This document shows, piece after piece, positions 46,019 to 55,942 of a stretch of 64,000 bases of DNA (positions are counted from its first letter, which is position 1; each line of letters opens with the position of its first letter). The DNA comes from Weizmannia acidilactici (GTDB lineage: Bacteria; Bacillota; Bacilli; Bacillales; Bacillaceae_C). The notes under the pieces were generated by a model that had not been told where the DNA came from, ran no database searches, and saw nothing but the letters and a program-made list of their open reading frames with translations. The stretch lies in contig NZ_BKZP01000007.1 of NCBI RefSeq assembly GCF_008974185.1, positions 1-64,000 of the forward strand. Reading direction: 5' to 3'. The translations under genes were made by a program, and so were the position numbers.

Positions 46019-46624
46019 TTAAGCCGGTAGCGGAAATTCCCGGCCAACCTCGTATTCGTCATCTAACACAAGGATGCCTTTCTTTTGCGGTGCATTCGGC
46101 AGCCCAAGTTCACGTGCCGAACAAATCATGCCGCTAGAAGCGACGCCGCGCAGCGAAGCATCTTTGATAATCATCCCGTTCGGCATGCAGGCGCCGACTT
46201 TCGCAACGACAACTTTTTGGCCGGCCTCCACATTTGGAGCGCCGCAGACAATTTGCAGCGTCTCATTGCCGACATCGACCTGGCAGATGCTCAAATGGTC
46301 GGAATCCGGATGCTTCACTTTTTCTTTCACATATCCGACAACGAATTTTGGAGATAGGTCGGCTTCAAGCTTTTCATCAAACCCGTTTTCAGCGAGAATC
46401 CCATTCAGCTTATCCATCAGTGCTTCCGTTAACTTTACTGGGCCTTTTGCATCAATCTCCATGTATTTTGATGCCCCGAAAATGTTATAGCCGGTGGTAT
46501 CATTTGTCTTTTCATCATAAATGCGGGCAACATTGCCTTTTTTTTCAAAAGCGGTATGCTCCATATCTTTGATCATGATAATCAGCGTATCGCCGATTCC
46601 TTCGCGGTTGTAAAATACATTCAT
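46019..46624 (-). CDS. ytpR: tRNA-binding domain protein YtpR
   Basis: The 201-residue protein ends in an EMAP/Trbp-type tRNA-binding domain (about 90-200: [45 protein letters not shown]) like the N-terminal part of phenylalanyl-tRNA synthetase beta. The N-terminal half is the YtpR-specific DUF4479. ATG 46624 follows AAGGAG by 8 bases. It lies 14 bp downstream of ytpQ in a ytpP-ytpQ-ytpR cluster; the function is unknown beyond likely RNA binding. Confidence 0.92.
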   Translation of the reverse strand: MNVFYNREGIGDTLIIMIKDMEHTAFEKKGNVARIYDEKTNDTTGYNIFGASKYMEIDAKGPVKLTEALMDKLNGILAENGFDEKLEADLSPKFVVGYVKEKVKHPDSDHLSICQVDVGNETLQIVCGAPNVEAGQKVVVAKVGACMPNGMIIKDASLRGVASSGMICSARELGLPNAPQKKGILVLDDEYEVGREFPLPA

Positions 46625-46638
46625 GAAACGAACTCCTT

Positions 46639-47433
46639 TCAAGATTTGCGCTTTTTGCCCATAATAAAGATCGGCTCCAGTTCGCCGTCTTTGTATAAAA
46701 ACGAAAGGGCTGTAATCGGCACATGGCCGTTTGCAAAAAAGTTCATCGTCATTTGCGCCATTACATCATACCCTGTTTCATTCCGGATGTCACCTATAAT
46801 TAAAACATCCTGGTGGGGAACGGCGACAACCATTTCCCCCTTCACTTTTTCTGCCATTTCTTTTAAAAATTTTTCATTCAAAATCCGGCTCGCATCATAA
46901 CCGTCATTTGTATTTAAAAAATAAAAATCATTACCGGCCACCGTATCTTTTTTCATCTCCGTGGAAAGCGAACGCACATTAAAACGCGCCGTTTCGCGTA
47001 CATGCTCCCCGCTCCAGCCTTCTTCTTCCAACAGTTTGAGATCGATCAGCCGGTATGTTTTCCCGAGGTCCAGGGCGTAATAAATGCGCGTTTCCGCCGT
47101 ATGTTCATCCGTCAAAAACAGAACACCTTCGCGGGCTTCTTTTGGAAACGAAGAGGAGCGGATGACCGGGAAAATATACTTTTCCCGGCCCGAAAGTGGG
47201 TGGGCTTTCCCCATGACATTGAGCGCTTCTTCGGCATAATACACGACTTCATCGATCACTTTTTCTTTTTGCATATTCCATTTGGCCACAATCTCCGGTA
47301 GGGAAATATTCATTCCCTGATGGGTTGCCCCGTTTTCCACGCGGAGCACGTCTTTCTCACGATCATAGAAAAAAATTCTTCCTCCTTTTTCCAGCCGTTT
47401 TTGCAGCTCTTTTCTCATTTGTTTCGTATCCAT
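46639..47433 (-). CDS. ytpQ: Conserved protein YtpQ (DUF1444)
   Basis: This 264-residue soluble protein matches YtpQ/DUF1444 of Bacilli by position and by its length. No catalytic motif is evident to me. The start ATG 47433 has GGGAGGTG 13 bases upstream, a rather long spacing. It sits between thioredoxin-like ytpP and ytpR in conserved order; the roughly 125 bp to ytpP hold no gene. Confidence 0.88.
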   Translation of the reverse strand: MDTKQMRKELQKRLEKGGRIFFYDREKDVLRVENGATHQGMNISLPEIVAKWNMQKEKVIDEVVYYAEEALNVMGKAHPLSGREKYIFPVIRSSSFPKEAREGVLFLTDEHTAETRIYYALDLGKTYRLIDLKLLEEEGWSGEHVRETARFNVRSLSTEMKKDTVAGNDFYFLNTNDGYDASRILNEKFLKEMAEKVKGEMVVAVPHQDVLIIGDIRNETGYDVMAQMTMNFFANGHVPITALSFLYKDGELEPIFIMGKKRKS

Positions 47434-47559
47434 TTTTTACGCCGCACCTCCCTCTATAAAATTTAGTTTTAGATTGCCATGACATTCACGCTGATCCAAG
47501 CAACTGGCAGCCGCCTTCCGAAAAAATCCCCCATCGGCATGATGGAGGGAAAAGCCAAA

Positions 47560-47874
47560 TCAGGCAAGGCCTTCAATAAAGTTTTCCACTTCTTCTTTTG
47601 TTTTCCGGTCTTTACTGACAAAACGGCCGATTTCTTTGCCGTCGCGGTATGCGATAAAACTCGGGATGCCGTATACATCCAGTTCCCCGCATAAATCAAT
47701 GAACTTATCTCGGTCAACATGGACAAACGTGTAATCGCTAAATTCTTTTTCGATTTCCGGCATAAACGGATCGAGGAAACGGCAGTCCGGGCACCACACC
47801 GCCGAAAACAAAAAGATATGCGCGCCGCTTTCTTTCAATTCATGAAATGCTTCTACAGATTGCAAGTCTTCCAT
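47560..47874 (-). CDS. ytpP: Thioredoxin-like protein YtpP
   Basis: The 104-residue protein has the thioredoxin fold with active site WCPDC (about 27-31) in FLFSAVWCPDCRFLDPFMPE and the cis-proline segment YGIPSF. WCPDC differs from the standard WCGPC. GGGAGG precedes ATG 47874. The role may be low-molecular-weight thiol handling (YtpP is proposed to act on bacillithiol disulfides); that part is from family knowledge and not certain. Confidence 0.92.
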   Translation of the reverse strand: MEDLQSVEAFHELKESGAHIFLFSAVWCPDCRFLDPFMPEIEKEFSDYTFVHVDRDKFIDLCGELDVYGIPSFIAYRDGKEIGRFVSKDRKTKEEVENFIEGLA

Positions 47875-47903
47875 TCGAGTACCTCCCAGTTATTTTCTGT
47901 CTT

Positions 47904-48330
47904 TTATTGTAACCTAAAATCGTGTAATTTTAAAAAACTGCGTCCGAAGCCGTTTTGGCTCTGGGCCAGCAGATTCCCTGCCTGGCTCCGATTTAAAATA
48001 TCGTTGGGCTTATTCAGCCGCGATTGGATTTTGTCACCGTTTTGATTGATGTTTTTGATGCTGCTTTCAGCGTTTTTCCCTTTTTCTTCATTGTAATATG
48101 TAAAGGATTTCCCTGTCGGACTGCGCAAAAAGCAGCTGGATCTCTGTTGCCATTTTTAGCTTTAAATAACTGTCCTGCACAATTTTCAGACATATTTTCA
48201 TCAAAATGAGCCCAGTTGCTGCTGTGGCCAACAAAAAGGCGATGTTGCCAAAGCCTGAATATTGTTTTTTCTAAAAACCTGGGCTTTCTTCCTCCTGCCT
48301 TATCGGTCTGTGCTTTGCGTCACGTATCTA
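47904..48330 (-). pseudogene. Broken ORF with one membrane segment, not identified
   Basis: In one frame the minus strand reads NIAFLLATAATGLILMKICL then KLKMATEIQLLFAQSDREIL before a stop. In the next frame it continues YYNEEKGKNAESSIKNINQN to a stop at 47904. The two pieces join naturally across a frameshift near 48105. AGGAGG (near 48289) lies upstream but no good start codon follows in frame. It looks like a membrane-anchored protein of about 130 residues that decayed. I do not recognise the family. Confidence 0.45.
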
Positions 48331-48400
48331 AACGTATTGTTTTATCCGTCCCTTACAACGTGCAGTCAGCCAGTTGTAATCTATTCCTCATTTTCCACAC

Positions 48401-48435
48401 ATTATACCATGTGTTTGTGACAATTTTGTTACAAA
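48401..48435 (-). promoter_or_regulatory. Extended -10 promoter next to a TTGTnAC palindrome
   Basis: Minus strand TGGTATAAT (TATAAT at 48401-48406) is an extended -10 reading into the broken ORF. Next to it TTTGTGACAATTTTGTTACAAA (48414-48435) has arms TTGTnAC/GTnACAA, similar to redox- or Crp-type operators. Confidence 0.45.
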
Positions 48436-48483
48436 GCAGTCCGCCAAAAGTATGATTTTAAAAGCCGATCTTTTTTCCTAATG

Positions 48484-48511
48484 TAAAACAGGCAGGACTG
48501 CCCCGCCTGCA
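48484..48511 (-). terminator. Terminator of the DUF84 gene
   Basis: Minus strand CAGGCGGGgcagtCCTGCCTG is followed by TTTTACATT, just after the stop at 48518. Confidence 0.75.
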
Positions 48512-48517
48512 CTGCAA

Positions 48518-49030
48518 TCAATTGTTATGATACAAGTACTGTCCTAAAAGCAGTTTTGCAATATGGGTAAACATTTCCCCTCTTGTAACCAGCCCGTTTG
48601 TAAAAATACCGACCGCCCCTTCTTTTTCCCGGACATTTTCTTTTTGGGCGAAGTCTTCCATGACAGGGCCGAGTTCTTCGCCGCCGCGCAGTCGCACCGC
48701 AATTTCTTCGGGTAGAGGGATCCGCGCCCCGCCTGCAACATAAGTCCCGCCACCTTTTACCGTGAGTGCACCCCAATTGCATAAAAACATACCGTGCGGG
48801 GTCTCGGTGACGCCGCCTTCAAGCCCAATACCGATATCGGCATTTTTTAATTTGAGTACCGCTTTCGAACGGTTGACCGCGCCCGTAATCGTTTCTTCAT
48901 CGGAAAACGGCTGCTCGTTAACGCCGGATGGAACGGCGGCAGGGGCAAATTCTGCTTTTTCCATCATTTCAAAAACGTTCCGGACGGCCGAAACTTTCGC
49001 CGGATTGATTGAACCAATTGCAATGATCAA
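48518..49030 (-). CDS. DUF84/YjjX-family inosine/xanthosine triphosphatase-like protein (TTG start)
   Basis: The 170-residue product matches the NTPase_I-T family that removes non-canonical ITP and XTP: IAIGSINPAKVSAVRNVF at the N-terminus, DEETITGAVNRSKAVL, and GIGLEGGV. TTG 49030 is the start; GAGGTG lies 7 bases upstream. It follows the ytoP pseudogene by about 20 bp, so it is probably co-transcribed with what remains of it. Substrate is inferred from the family. Confidence 0.85.
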   Translation of the reverse strand: MIIAIGSINPAKVSAVRNVFEMMEKAEFAPAAVPSGVNEQPFSDEETITGAVNRSKAVLKLKNADIGIGLEGGVTETPHGMFLCNWGALTVKGGGTYVAGGARIPLPEEIAVRLRGGEELGPVMEDFAQKENVREKEGAVGIFTNGLVTRGEMFTHIAKLLLGQYLYHNN

Positions 49031-49049
49031 ATGTATTCACCTCAATGTT

Positions 49050-50125
49050 TTAACAATTACTTCCGCTGATGGCATCCACCGTTACCCGGTCGCAGGCCTG
49101 AACGAGTTTAATGATTAAAGCTTTCGCCGCCGCATAATCATCTACATGGAGGATTGATGCATGTGTGTGGATATAGCGGGCACAAACCCCGATGACGGCG
49201 CTCGGAATGCCTTCATTGGAAATATGGACGTTGCCGGCATCCGTCCCGCCGTTCGGGGCGACAAAATATTGGTAAGGGATACCGTTGCTTTCGGCGATAT
49301 CAAGGACAAATTCGCGCATGCCCTTATGCGTCACCATTGTCCGGTCATAAATTCTCGGCAGCGCGCCTTTTCCAAGCTACCCGAACTGTTCCTTATCCCC
49401 GGAGGCGTCGTTCGCCGGGCTTGCATCAAGCGCAAAGAAAATATCCGGCCTGATCATCGCCGCAGCCGTTTTTGCCCCACGCGCCCCGACTTCCTCCATT
49501 ACCGTTGCACCGGAATAGAGCGTATTCGGCAATTTCTTTCCTTGCGGTTCTTTTAATAATTCGATTGCTAGGCCGCAGCCGTATCGGTTGTCCCACGCCT
49601 TGGCAAGGATTTTTTTCGGGTTGGCCATCGGGGTGAAAGGGCAGACCGGCACGATCGCCTGCCCCGGCCTGATCCCGATTTTTTCCGCATCTTCCCGGGA
49701 ATCCGCACCGATATCGATCTATTTTTGATGTCCATCGGCTTCGATTTTTGCGCTTCATACAAGAGATGCGGCGGAATCGAACTGACGACTCCGGCCACAG
49801 GACCGTTATCTGTCCAAATCTGCACGCGTTGGGCTAGCAGCACTTGGCTCCACCAGCCGCCGAGCGTTTGGAAGCGGATCAAGCCGTTATCGGTAATGGA
49901 GGTGACCATAAATCCGACTTCATCCATATGCCCGGCGACCATAACAACCGGGCCGTTTTCCTTTCCACGGCGGACGCCGAAAATACTGCCGAGATTGTCC
50001 TGCACGACTTCATCCGCATATTTTTGCAGCTGCTCTTTCATAAAATTCCGAACCGCATGCTCATTCCCGGGCGCGCCCGGAAGTTCAGTCAGCGTTTTAA
50101 ATAATTCGAGCGTTTCTTATTCCAT
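49050..50125 (-). pseudogene. ytoP: M42-family glutamyl aminopeptidase YtoP, inactivated
   Basis: The reading frames together encode a nearly full M42 metallopeptidase: [72 protein letters not shown] and [15 protein letters not shown]. Three lesions are visible: a TAA at codon 3 (after ATG 50125, AAAGGAG upstream), a one-base loss near 49722 (after MDIKN), and an in-frame TAG at 49377-49379. The zinc-binding residues survive in pieces. A restart at ATG 50041 would still meet the frameshift. Confidence 0.9.
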
Positions 50126-50422
50126 TTGTATGGCTCCTTTATTGGGTATGTACTTTTTTATTGTACAAGACGAAAAGGGAGGCTTCCAGTTTTTGAAATT
50201 TGGAGAGTGAATACGGAAACACCGATTTTCTGCAGATTACCGCTGATTTTTTTAAAGAAGGTATCTGCTGTTTTTCCGCTGATTAGGGGCCGCCGAATAT
50301 GGCCACAATTTGTTGATACCGTGCAAAGATGCTCCCGTTTGTTAACTTTCCCTGCCGTTTCAGTGTATAATGATAGGCAAATGGCAATATATGCTGCAAA
50401 AAAGAAGAAAGGGTGGGCAAAT

Positions 50423-50734
50423 ATGAATTGGAAAACGTTTTTAGCAGGGATTGCAATTGGCGCAGCGGCGGGATATGCGGTCAATGAAACGGTGCACCAG
50501 ACAGTGCCAACTTCTGCGGATTCAGTCCTTTCCAAAGTAAAAAAAGCGTTTAAAGAAAACGGACCGATCGACGGATCATGGATCCAAATGGCAGCAGAAG
50601 ATTATGAAAAATACCCGTTCAAAACAAAGGTTTACCGCGGCGGGATTTCAATGACGGAAGGCGGCGAGAAAAAGCAGTACGAATTCATCGCCGATGCCAA
50701 AACCGGCATCGTGCTCGATGTGTATCCGATATAA
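50423..50734 (+). CDS. ytzB: Small PepSY-like protein YtzB
   Basis: The 103-residue protein begins with a short hydrophobic N-terminal segment (FLAGIAIGAAAGYAV, possible signal anchor) and continues with a PepSY-like tail ending YEFIADAKTGIVLDVYPI. Position next to ytnP matches B. subtilis ytzB. The start ATG 50423 follows AGGGTGGG. The frame extends far upstream but without any ribosome-binding site. Function unknown. Confidence 0.87.
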   Translation: MNWKTFLAGIAIGAAAGYAVNETVHQTVPTSADSVLSKVKKAFKENGPIDGSWIQMAAEDYEKYPFKTKVYRGGISMTEGGEKKQYEFIADAKTGIVLDVYPI

Positions 50735-50743
50735 GGGAGCCTT

Positions 50744-50782
50744 AAAAAAAAACGGTGGACATGCTAGGTGTTCACCGTTTTT
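50744..50782. terminator. Bidirectional terminator between ytzB and ytnP
   Basis: AAAAACGGTG pairs with CACCGTTTTT around GACATGCTAGGTGTT, with A and T runs on both sides. Confidence 0.88.
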
Positions 50783-50789
50783 CAGAAAA

Positions 50790-51644
50790 TCATGATTCGG
50801 GATTTCTTTCCCTTTCCACTTTCGCAACAATATTCCCTTCCGCGTCCCATTTCAGCGCCCGGTAGATTGCATCGTGGTAAAATACAAACCAGGCATTTTC
50901 CTGTATTGCCTTATCAATCCATTTTTGTTTTTGGAAAATCGAAGTCATCGGATAGTCGTCATACGCCATGACCCACAGTGGATTGCGGTGCGCATGCGTC
51001 GGCAAAAGGTCCGCCATATGGATCCATTTTTCCCCGCCGGACTCCCCGGTAATTATCGCATGGCCGTCGCTGTGCCCGCCGGTATGGATCATTCGGACTG
51101 CACCTTCAATTGTGATCTCTTCTTTAAACGTCTGTACCTGGTCCTGCACAGCTTCCCAGTTTTCTTTCCAGTACGTGCTTTTTGAGCGAATGTTCGGATG
51201 GCGCATTTCCTCCCACTCGGTTTCCGGCACATAGATCACCGCATTCGGAAATGAAGGAACATGCCTGTCCGCATCCGGTATGGTCAATCCGCATGCATGG
51301 TCGAAATGCAGATGCGTCATCAGGACGATATCGATATCTTCCCGCGCCAGGCCGAATTCTTTCAGAGACACATCAATCCTCGATTCCGCCGTCACACCGT
51401 AATTGCGTTTCTGCTTGTCCGTCAATTTGCCGTTCCCAATGCCGGCATCAATGATGATATTATTCCCGTTTAACTGGAAAAAAATCGGGTCTGTTCGCAG
51501 TTCAATCTGGTTTTTATCATTATACGAGTATTTTTTCGACCAAAGCGGCTTCGGAACAACGCCGAACATCGCGCCGCCGTCCAGGTGCGTAACGCCGCCG
51601 TCCAGCCAGTACAGCACCATTTCTCCGACTTTTAAATGTTCCAT
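50790..51644 (-). CDS. ytnP: Metallo-beta-lactamase-fold lactonase YtnP
   Basis: The 284-residue protein carries the dinuclear-zinc motif [10 protein letters not shown], the downstream [10 protein letters not shown] histidine, and an aspartate in [11 protein letters not shown]. YtnP-type proteins hydrolyse lactone signals of other bacteria. There is no signal peptide. ATG 51644 follows GGAGGG. It faces ytzB and is probably monocistronic. Confidence 0.92.
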   Translation of the reverse strand: MEHLKVGEMVLYWLDGGVTHLDGGAMFGVVPKPLWSKKYSYNDKNQIELRTDPIFFQLNGNNIIIDAGIGNGKLTDKQKRNYGVTAESRIDVSLKEFGLAREDIDIVLMTHLHFDHACGLTIPDADRHVPSFPNAVIYVPETEWEEMRHPNIRSKSTYWKENWEAVQDQVQTFKEEITIEGAVRMIHTGGHSDGHAIITGESGGEKWIHMADLLPTHAHRNPLWVMAYDDYPMTSIFQKQKWIDKAIQENAWFVFYHDAIYRALKWDAEGNIVAKVERERNPES

Positions 51645-51724
51645 GTTTTTTCCCTCCTGATTATGTAACCGTTTCCTTCAAATGTATTCGCCGTCACTTC
51701 TTTTTTTCCTTTTTTTCGCGGTAC

Positions 51725-51766
51725 GAAAAAGCGCCCCGTACTGCAAAACTTTTTGCAGTGCGGCGC
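51725..51766 (-). terminator. Terminator of trmB
   Basis: Minus strand GCGCCGCACTGCAAAA and TTTTGCAGTACGGGGCGC form a long stem with two mismatches, followed by TTTTTC. Confidence 0.85.
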
Positions 51767-51770
51767 GCGT

Positions 51771-52412
51771 TCAATTCCGGTATTTTGCTTCGCAGCGGTA
51801 TATGCGCTGCCCTTTGGCGGAAAATTTTTCTTCATATTCCGTCATAATATTGCCTTCAAAACCGCTGTTATGCAGATCAAGGCTGATATTTTTCAAAAGC
51901 AGGCCGTATTCGGAAAAACTTTGCAGCGAGTATTCAAACAGGCCCTGGTTGTCCGTTTTGAAATGGATTTCCCCGCCTTCCACCAAAATATCCTCATACA
52001 GTTTTAAAAACATGCGGTATGTCAGTCGCCGCTTTTCATGGCGTTTTTTCGGCCAAGGATCGGAAAAATTTAAATAGATCCGCTCTACGTCACCTTTCGC
52101 AAAAAAATCGCGCAGCCTGCTGCCGTCCACGTTTAACAGCTTTACATTTCCGAGTTCTTTCTCAATCAGCTTGTCAAGGGCGGAAACAATCACGCTCGGC
52201 TGTCTTTCGATCCCGAGAAAATTGATATCCGGATGTTGTTCCGCCATCCCTGCGATAAATCTGCCCTTGCCTGTTCCGATTTCAATATGGAGCGGCCGGC
52301 TGTTCCCGAATAATTCCCGCCATTTGCCGCGCCATTTTTCCGGTTCGGGGACAACATATTGGGGATACTGCTTTATTTTATCTTCCGCCCATGGTTTATT
52401 CCGTAATCTCAT
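51771..52412 (-). CDS. trmB: tRNA (guanine-46-N7)-methyltransferase
   Basis: TrmB methylates G46 in the variable loop of tRNA using S-adenosylmethionine. The 213-residue length equals B. subtilis TrmB. Motifs are [15 protein letters not shown] (SAM binding), [26 protein letters not shown] (catalytic Asp and substrate loop) and [16 protein letters not shown] 52412 follows GAGGTG by 5 bases; the 11-codon upstream extension has no ribosome-binding site. Confidence 0.96.
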   Translation of the reverse strand: MRLRNKPWAEDKIKQYPQYVVPEPEKWRGKWRELFGNSRPLHIEIGTGKGRFIAGMAEQHPDINFLGIERQPSVIVSALDKLIEKELGNVKLLNVDGSRLRDFFAKGDVERIYLNFSDPWPKKRHEKRRLTYRMFLKLYEDILVEGGEIHFKTDNQGLFEYSLQSFSEYGLLLKNISLDLHNSGFEGNIMTEYEEKFSAKGQRIYRCEAKYRN

Positions 52413-52604
52413 GAAAGCACCTCGATTTATGGATTCCATTTGCATAAAAAAACATGTAAATCAAACAATAAATGTGTATGAAGGAAGTTTACGCCCCGCG
52501 TGAGTTGCGGGGAAAATAGCATGAATCCTTCGTACAAGCGGCGGCAGCCGTTTATGATGATAGCACGCAAACAGCTGCATATCAAAGTGAAGGATGTGTT
52601 CCAT

Positions 52605-52883
52605 TTGACACTCAGTCATCGCGACCAGTTGAATTTATTAACCGATATTTTGTACGACCATCAGACAGACTGCTGCGGATCTGTTTCGGAATGTGAACAG
52701 TTGGAAAGGCTGGTAAAATCATTGCTGGTGAATTCCGCTGTCGGGGAAGATATGAAACAAATGCTGACAGATGTGTACAGCTACAGCCAGGCGGGGAAAT
52801 ATGCCCAGCATTTGGATGACCATATTGAAGCGCATCAAAGCAAATTAAGTGAATGGGTTGACCAGTTAAACACCTATTTTTAA
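52605..52883 (+). CDS. ytzH: YtzH-like protein (TTG start)
   Basis: The 92-residue product begins (M)TLSHRDQLNLLTDILYDHQ, aligned with the start of B. subtilis YtzH, and the two have the same length. The start TTG 52605 has AAGGATG about 11 bases upstream. In-frame ATGs further up (52521, 52554) give a longer protein but have poor ribosome-binding sites. A cysteine pair (DCC) and an acidic, helical tail are its only notable features. Function unknown. Confidence 0.82.
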   Translation: MTLSHRDQLNLLTDILYDHQTDCCGSVSECEQLERLVKSLLVNSAVGEDMKQMLTDVYSYSQAGKYAQHLDDHIEAHQSKLSEWVDQLNTYF

Positions 52884-52919
52884 TGCCGGCGCACGCCGGA
52901 AAAACGAAAGAGGAACCGT

Positions 52920-53726
52920 TCAGCGGTTTCTCTTCCCATTTTCACGGCCATGGTAAACGATCTGCAAAAAATCAAGCCAGCGGCGCATCTCTTCCAACCG
53001 GTTTTTTTCCTTATGCCACCGGATCATGGCAATGGTTTGGAATATCGCATGCCACTTCATTCTTAAAGCCAAATCATCGGTCATCCCAATACCGTATTCC
53101 ATGAGCCAATTTTCCCATTTTTCCGGCGGGATATACGAATACAGCAGCATGCCGATATCCATTGCCGGATCGCCGATCAGCGGGCCGTCCCAGTCGATCA
53201 GGAAAAGTTCATTCTCATCAGACAAAAGCCAGTTGTTGTGGTTTACATCGCCGTGGCAAACAACATAATCCTCATATTGGATGTTCGGCTGTTCTGTTTC
53301 AAGAAATTGCAGGGCATCTGGCACCCCGGGCATCTCCAGCAATTCCTTCCCGATCCCGTGCTCCAAATCACCCAGCATATCGGCCGGCTTCATCGGCTCC
53401 ATCCCAAGCCTCTGCAGCATATTCAAGAGCGGTTTGGACTCGTGAATTTTTTTCAGCAGTCTGGCAACGCGCTGTTCTTCCATTTCATAAGGTTCCAGTT
53501 CCCTGCCCTGCACCCACTGCTGGGCAGTAATGGTATCGCCATTTTCCATCCGTTTTGTCCAGACGAGTTTTGGGACAATCCCTTCGGCGGACAGCACCGC
53601 AAGAAACGGCGACGAATTCCGTTTTAAAAACAGGGTCTGTTCCTTATATTTGGCGTAGAAGGCTTCTCCTGTTGCCCCCCCGGCCGGTGTAATTTCCCAG
53701 CCATTTCCTAATATATCTTCCAACAT
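52920..53726 (-). CDS. ytmP: APH/choline-kinase-family phosphotransferase YtmP
   Basis: This 268-residue protein has the small-molecule kinase core: catalytic loop VCHGDVNHNNWLL and the metal-binding LIDWDGPLIGDPAMDIG. This is the aminoglycoside-phosphotransferase/choline-kinase fold; the substrate is unknown. It lies between ytzH and ytlR in conserved order. GAAGGTG precedes ATG 53726. The upstream 53727-53892 region shows nothing else. Confidence 0.9.
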   Translation of the reverse strand: MLEDILGNGWEITPAGGATGEAFYAKYKEQTLFLKRNSSPFLAVLSAEGIVPKLVWTKRMENGDTITAQQWVQGRELEPYEMEEQRVARLLKKIHESKPLLNMLQRLGMEPMKPADMLGDLEHGIGKELLEMPGVPDALQFLETEQPNIQYEDYVVCHGDVNHNNWLLSDENELFLIDWDGPLIGDPAMDIGMLLYSYIPPEKWENWLMEYGIGMTDDLALRMKWHAIFQTIAMIRWHKEKNRLEEMRRWLDFLQIVYHGRENGKRNR

Positions 53727-53892
53727 CGTTCACCTTCAAATCCAGTAAGTCAACCTCATATCACTGTGATTCTATGTATACAATGATTTCCAAATACAAG
53801 CATTTTACACGAAAAATAAAGGATCTGTTAAAATTTTCTATAGTTTCCACAAAAGTTTCCGCAAACTTTGCAGGATCAACAACGGTCCAAAA

Positions 53893-53936
53893 CAAAAAAA
53901 AGACAGCTATTGGCAAGTATCATTCAACAATAGCCA
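53893..53936 (-). terminator. Terminator of ytlR
   Basis: Minus strand GCTATTG and CAATAGC pair across a 15-base loop, followed by TTTTTTT. Confidence 0.7.
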
Positions 53937-53950
53937 CCTTTTAATAAATT

Positions 53951-54952
53951 TTATCTCTTTTTGACTTTTTTCGTCAAGCTGATTTTATCGTTTTCGTAGA
54001 ATAATGGCGAAAAGCCAGATGCGATGCGTCCGGTATTTAAAAGGTTCCACCCTTCCGGGCAGATTTTCAATTCAATGGGGGTTCTGCCCACAATTTCCCC
54101 GTCGGCGTGGACGAGCAGTGGTGTGCTTGAAATGACTGACATTTTCGTTCCTGTAAAAGTGGACACTTCCTTAAAATATTCATGTTTCCCTAAAAAAACG
54201 GTGAAAAAGATCAACAAAAGTTTCAAGCGGGATAAATCATGCACGACTATCATATTCAGCATGCCGTCAGACGGATCCGCCACCGGGGAGATTTTCATGC
54301 CGCCCCCGTAATACGGTTGGTTGGAAACGGCCACCAACCATGTACGGCGGAAAACTTTCTTCACGCCATCCGCCGCAATTTCCACCGTCACCGGACGGTA
54401 TTTAAACAGTTCCAGCACAAGGATCAGCACATAGGCCAGTTTCCCGAGAAGCACGCGGTTCAGCCATTTCTTCAGCTTCGAACGGTTGGCCCGTTCGGAA
54501 ATGACAGCATCAAACCCGGCGCCGAGGCTGTTGACAAAATAGCCTTCTTTTCCGCCTGCCGTGAAGAAATGGCCGAGGTCATAAGCGGAGGGGCTTTCTT
54601 CAAGCATGCCGAAAATGGCGCGGATGCATGCTTGCGGTTTTTTCGGCAGCCTGTAGCCCCTCGCAAAGTCATTGCCGGACCCGGCCGGAATGTAGGCGAC
54701 CGTCACATGGCTGAAATGATGCACGCCGTTAATGACTTCATGGATCGTACCATCTCCCCCGACCGCAACGAGCACAACCGGTTCCGCAAGCTTTTTTGCA
54801 AACTTTTCTGCTAGTTCTTTCGCGTGCCCCCTGTACTTTGAAAAATAAACATCATATTGCAGGCCTCCGAGCATTGCCTCCATTTTCTCCCATACTTTTA
54901 AACAGGCACCGTTTTTTGCCGCCGGATTGACAATAAAAATGAGTGGTTTCAT
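53951..54952 (-). CDS. ytlR: Diacylglycerol/lipid kinase-family protein YtlR
   Basis: The 333-residue protein has the DAGK catalytic fold: FIVNPAAKNG at the start, VAVGGDGTIHEVINGV (nucleotide loop) and IPAGSGNDFARGY, then a C-terminal all-beta domain. Such proteins phosphorylate lipids at the membrane; the exact lipid is not known. ATG 54952 (MKPLIFIVNPA) follows GGGGAATGATC and lies 4 bp after ytlQ. The upstream 19-codon extension overlaps ytlQ and is rejected. Confidence 0.88.
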   Translation of the reverse strand: MKPLIFIVNPAAKNGACLKVWEKMEAMLGGLQYDVYFSKYRGHAKELAEKFAKKLAEPVVLVAVGGDGTIHEVINGVHHFSHVTVAYIPAGSGNDFARGYRLPKKPQACIRAIFGMLEESPSAYDLGHFFTAGGKEGYFVNSLGAGFDAVISERANRSKLKKWLNRVLLGKLAYVLILVLELFKYRPVTVEIAADGVKKVFRRTWLVAVSNQPYYGGGMKISPVADPSDGMLNMIVVHDLSRLKLLLIFFTVFLGKHEYFKEVSTFTGTKMSVISSTPLLVHADGEIVGRTPIELKICPEGWNLLNTGRIASGFSPLFYENDKISLTKKVKKR

Positions 54953-54956
54953 ACGA

Positions 54957-55931
54957 TCATTCCCCGTCCCGTGAGTGATCTTCCAACTCCCGTCTTTTTC
55001 GTGCCACACTTTTTGCCAGACATTCGTTCAACAGCGCCTGTGCCGCCTTCAGCTGCATATATTTTAACGGCGACCGTAAATTCCGCTGGTGCCGGAACCA
55101 CTCCATATGGGGCCGTTTGTCAAGGATATGCAGGCCCTGCGGCGCATCCGGCCAAGTAATGTAACCGTTCCGGCAAATCAGCCCTTTTTCAATCGGAATT
55201 GTGACACCATGCTGTTTCAAAATGCCGCGCACAATTTTCTCGGTCCGATCAAGCGCAATCACCGGGTTTAAAATTTTTTTCGCGTTTTTGCCTGCCCGCT
55301 TTTCCCAGAAATGGCTTTTTGAACCGAAAAAGACGGCATCTTTCTCTTCTTCCAAAAACGTTAAACACCATACTGCCAAAGGGGAAATCAATATCGTCTC
55401 CATTTCCAAAATGGCTTTTTTAAAAACAAAAACCGGTTTATACAGCAATAAAAATGTATCCGGAAATCTCTGCAAAAAATATTTTAAGTCCGCATCAAAA
55501 TACAGGGCGGCTGGTATCGGGGAATCCTCTAGCAAAGTGGAACTTGCCCATTTGAGCTGGAACCTGAACAGCTGGTCCAAAAATAATTTTTTTAACTGGT
55601 CTTCCGTTTCCGGGAAAAACACGAGCTGCGGCGAAAATTGGAGTATACCCGGCTGAAAGGGGGCCACCGGTTCCGCGAGCTCTTCCATTTCAACTTCGTT
55701 CTTTTTTCTTAACCAATGTTTAATGCGCGAAAAAAGCTGCCGGGAATCTTCATCGGGGGCAGCCTCTTCTTCCTGTACCTCCTGCATTTGCCCTGCTGCC
55801 AGCCTGTTTTCCCAGTTTTCCCGGAATGTTTGCCACTGCTGTTTTTTCAGGCGTACAAATTGGTTTGTATAGCGGATGATATCCACCTCATACCGTGAAA
55901 CATAATCTTGGATTTTCAACAACTGTCCCAT
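54957..55931 (-). CDS. ytlQ: YtlQ-like protein of unknown function
   Basis: The 324-residue soluble protein occupies the position of B. subtilis ytlQ between ytlP/thpR and ytlR. The central stretch FFGSKSHFWEKRAGKNAKKI and the following IVRGIL resemble nuclease-related (NERD-type) regions, but I cannot assign catalytic residues. AAAGGG precedes ATG 55931. Confidence 0.82.
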   Translation of the reverse strand: MGQLLKIQDYVSRYEVDIIRYTNQFVRLKKQQWQTFRENWENRLAAGQMQEVQEEEAAPDEDSRQLFSRIKHWLRKKNEVEMEELAEPVAPFQPGILQFSPQLVFFPETEDQLKKLFLDQLFRFQLKWASSTLLEDSPIPAALYFDADLKYFLQRFPDTFLLLYKPVFVFKKAILEMETILISPLAVWCLTFLEEEKDAVFFGSKSHFWEKRAGKNAKKILNPVIALDRTEKIVRGILKQHGVTIPIEKGLICRNGYITWPDAPQGLHILDKRPHMEWFRHQRNLRSPLKYMQLKAAQALLNECLAKSVARKRRELEDHSRDGE

Positions 55932-55942
55932 AATCCGTCCCT

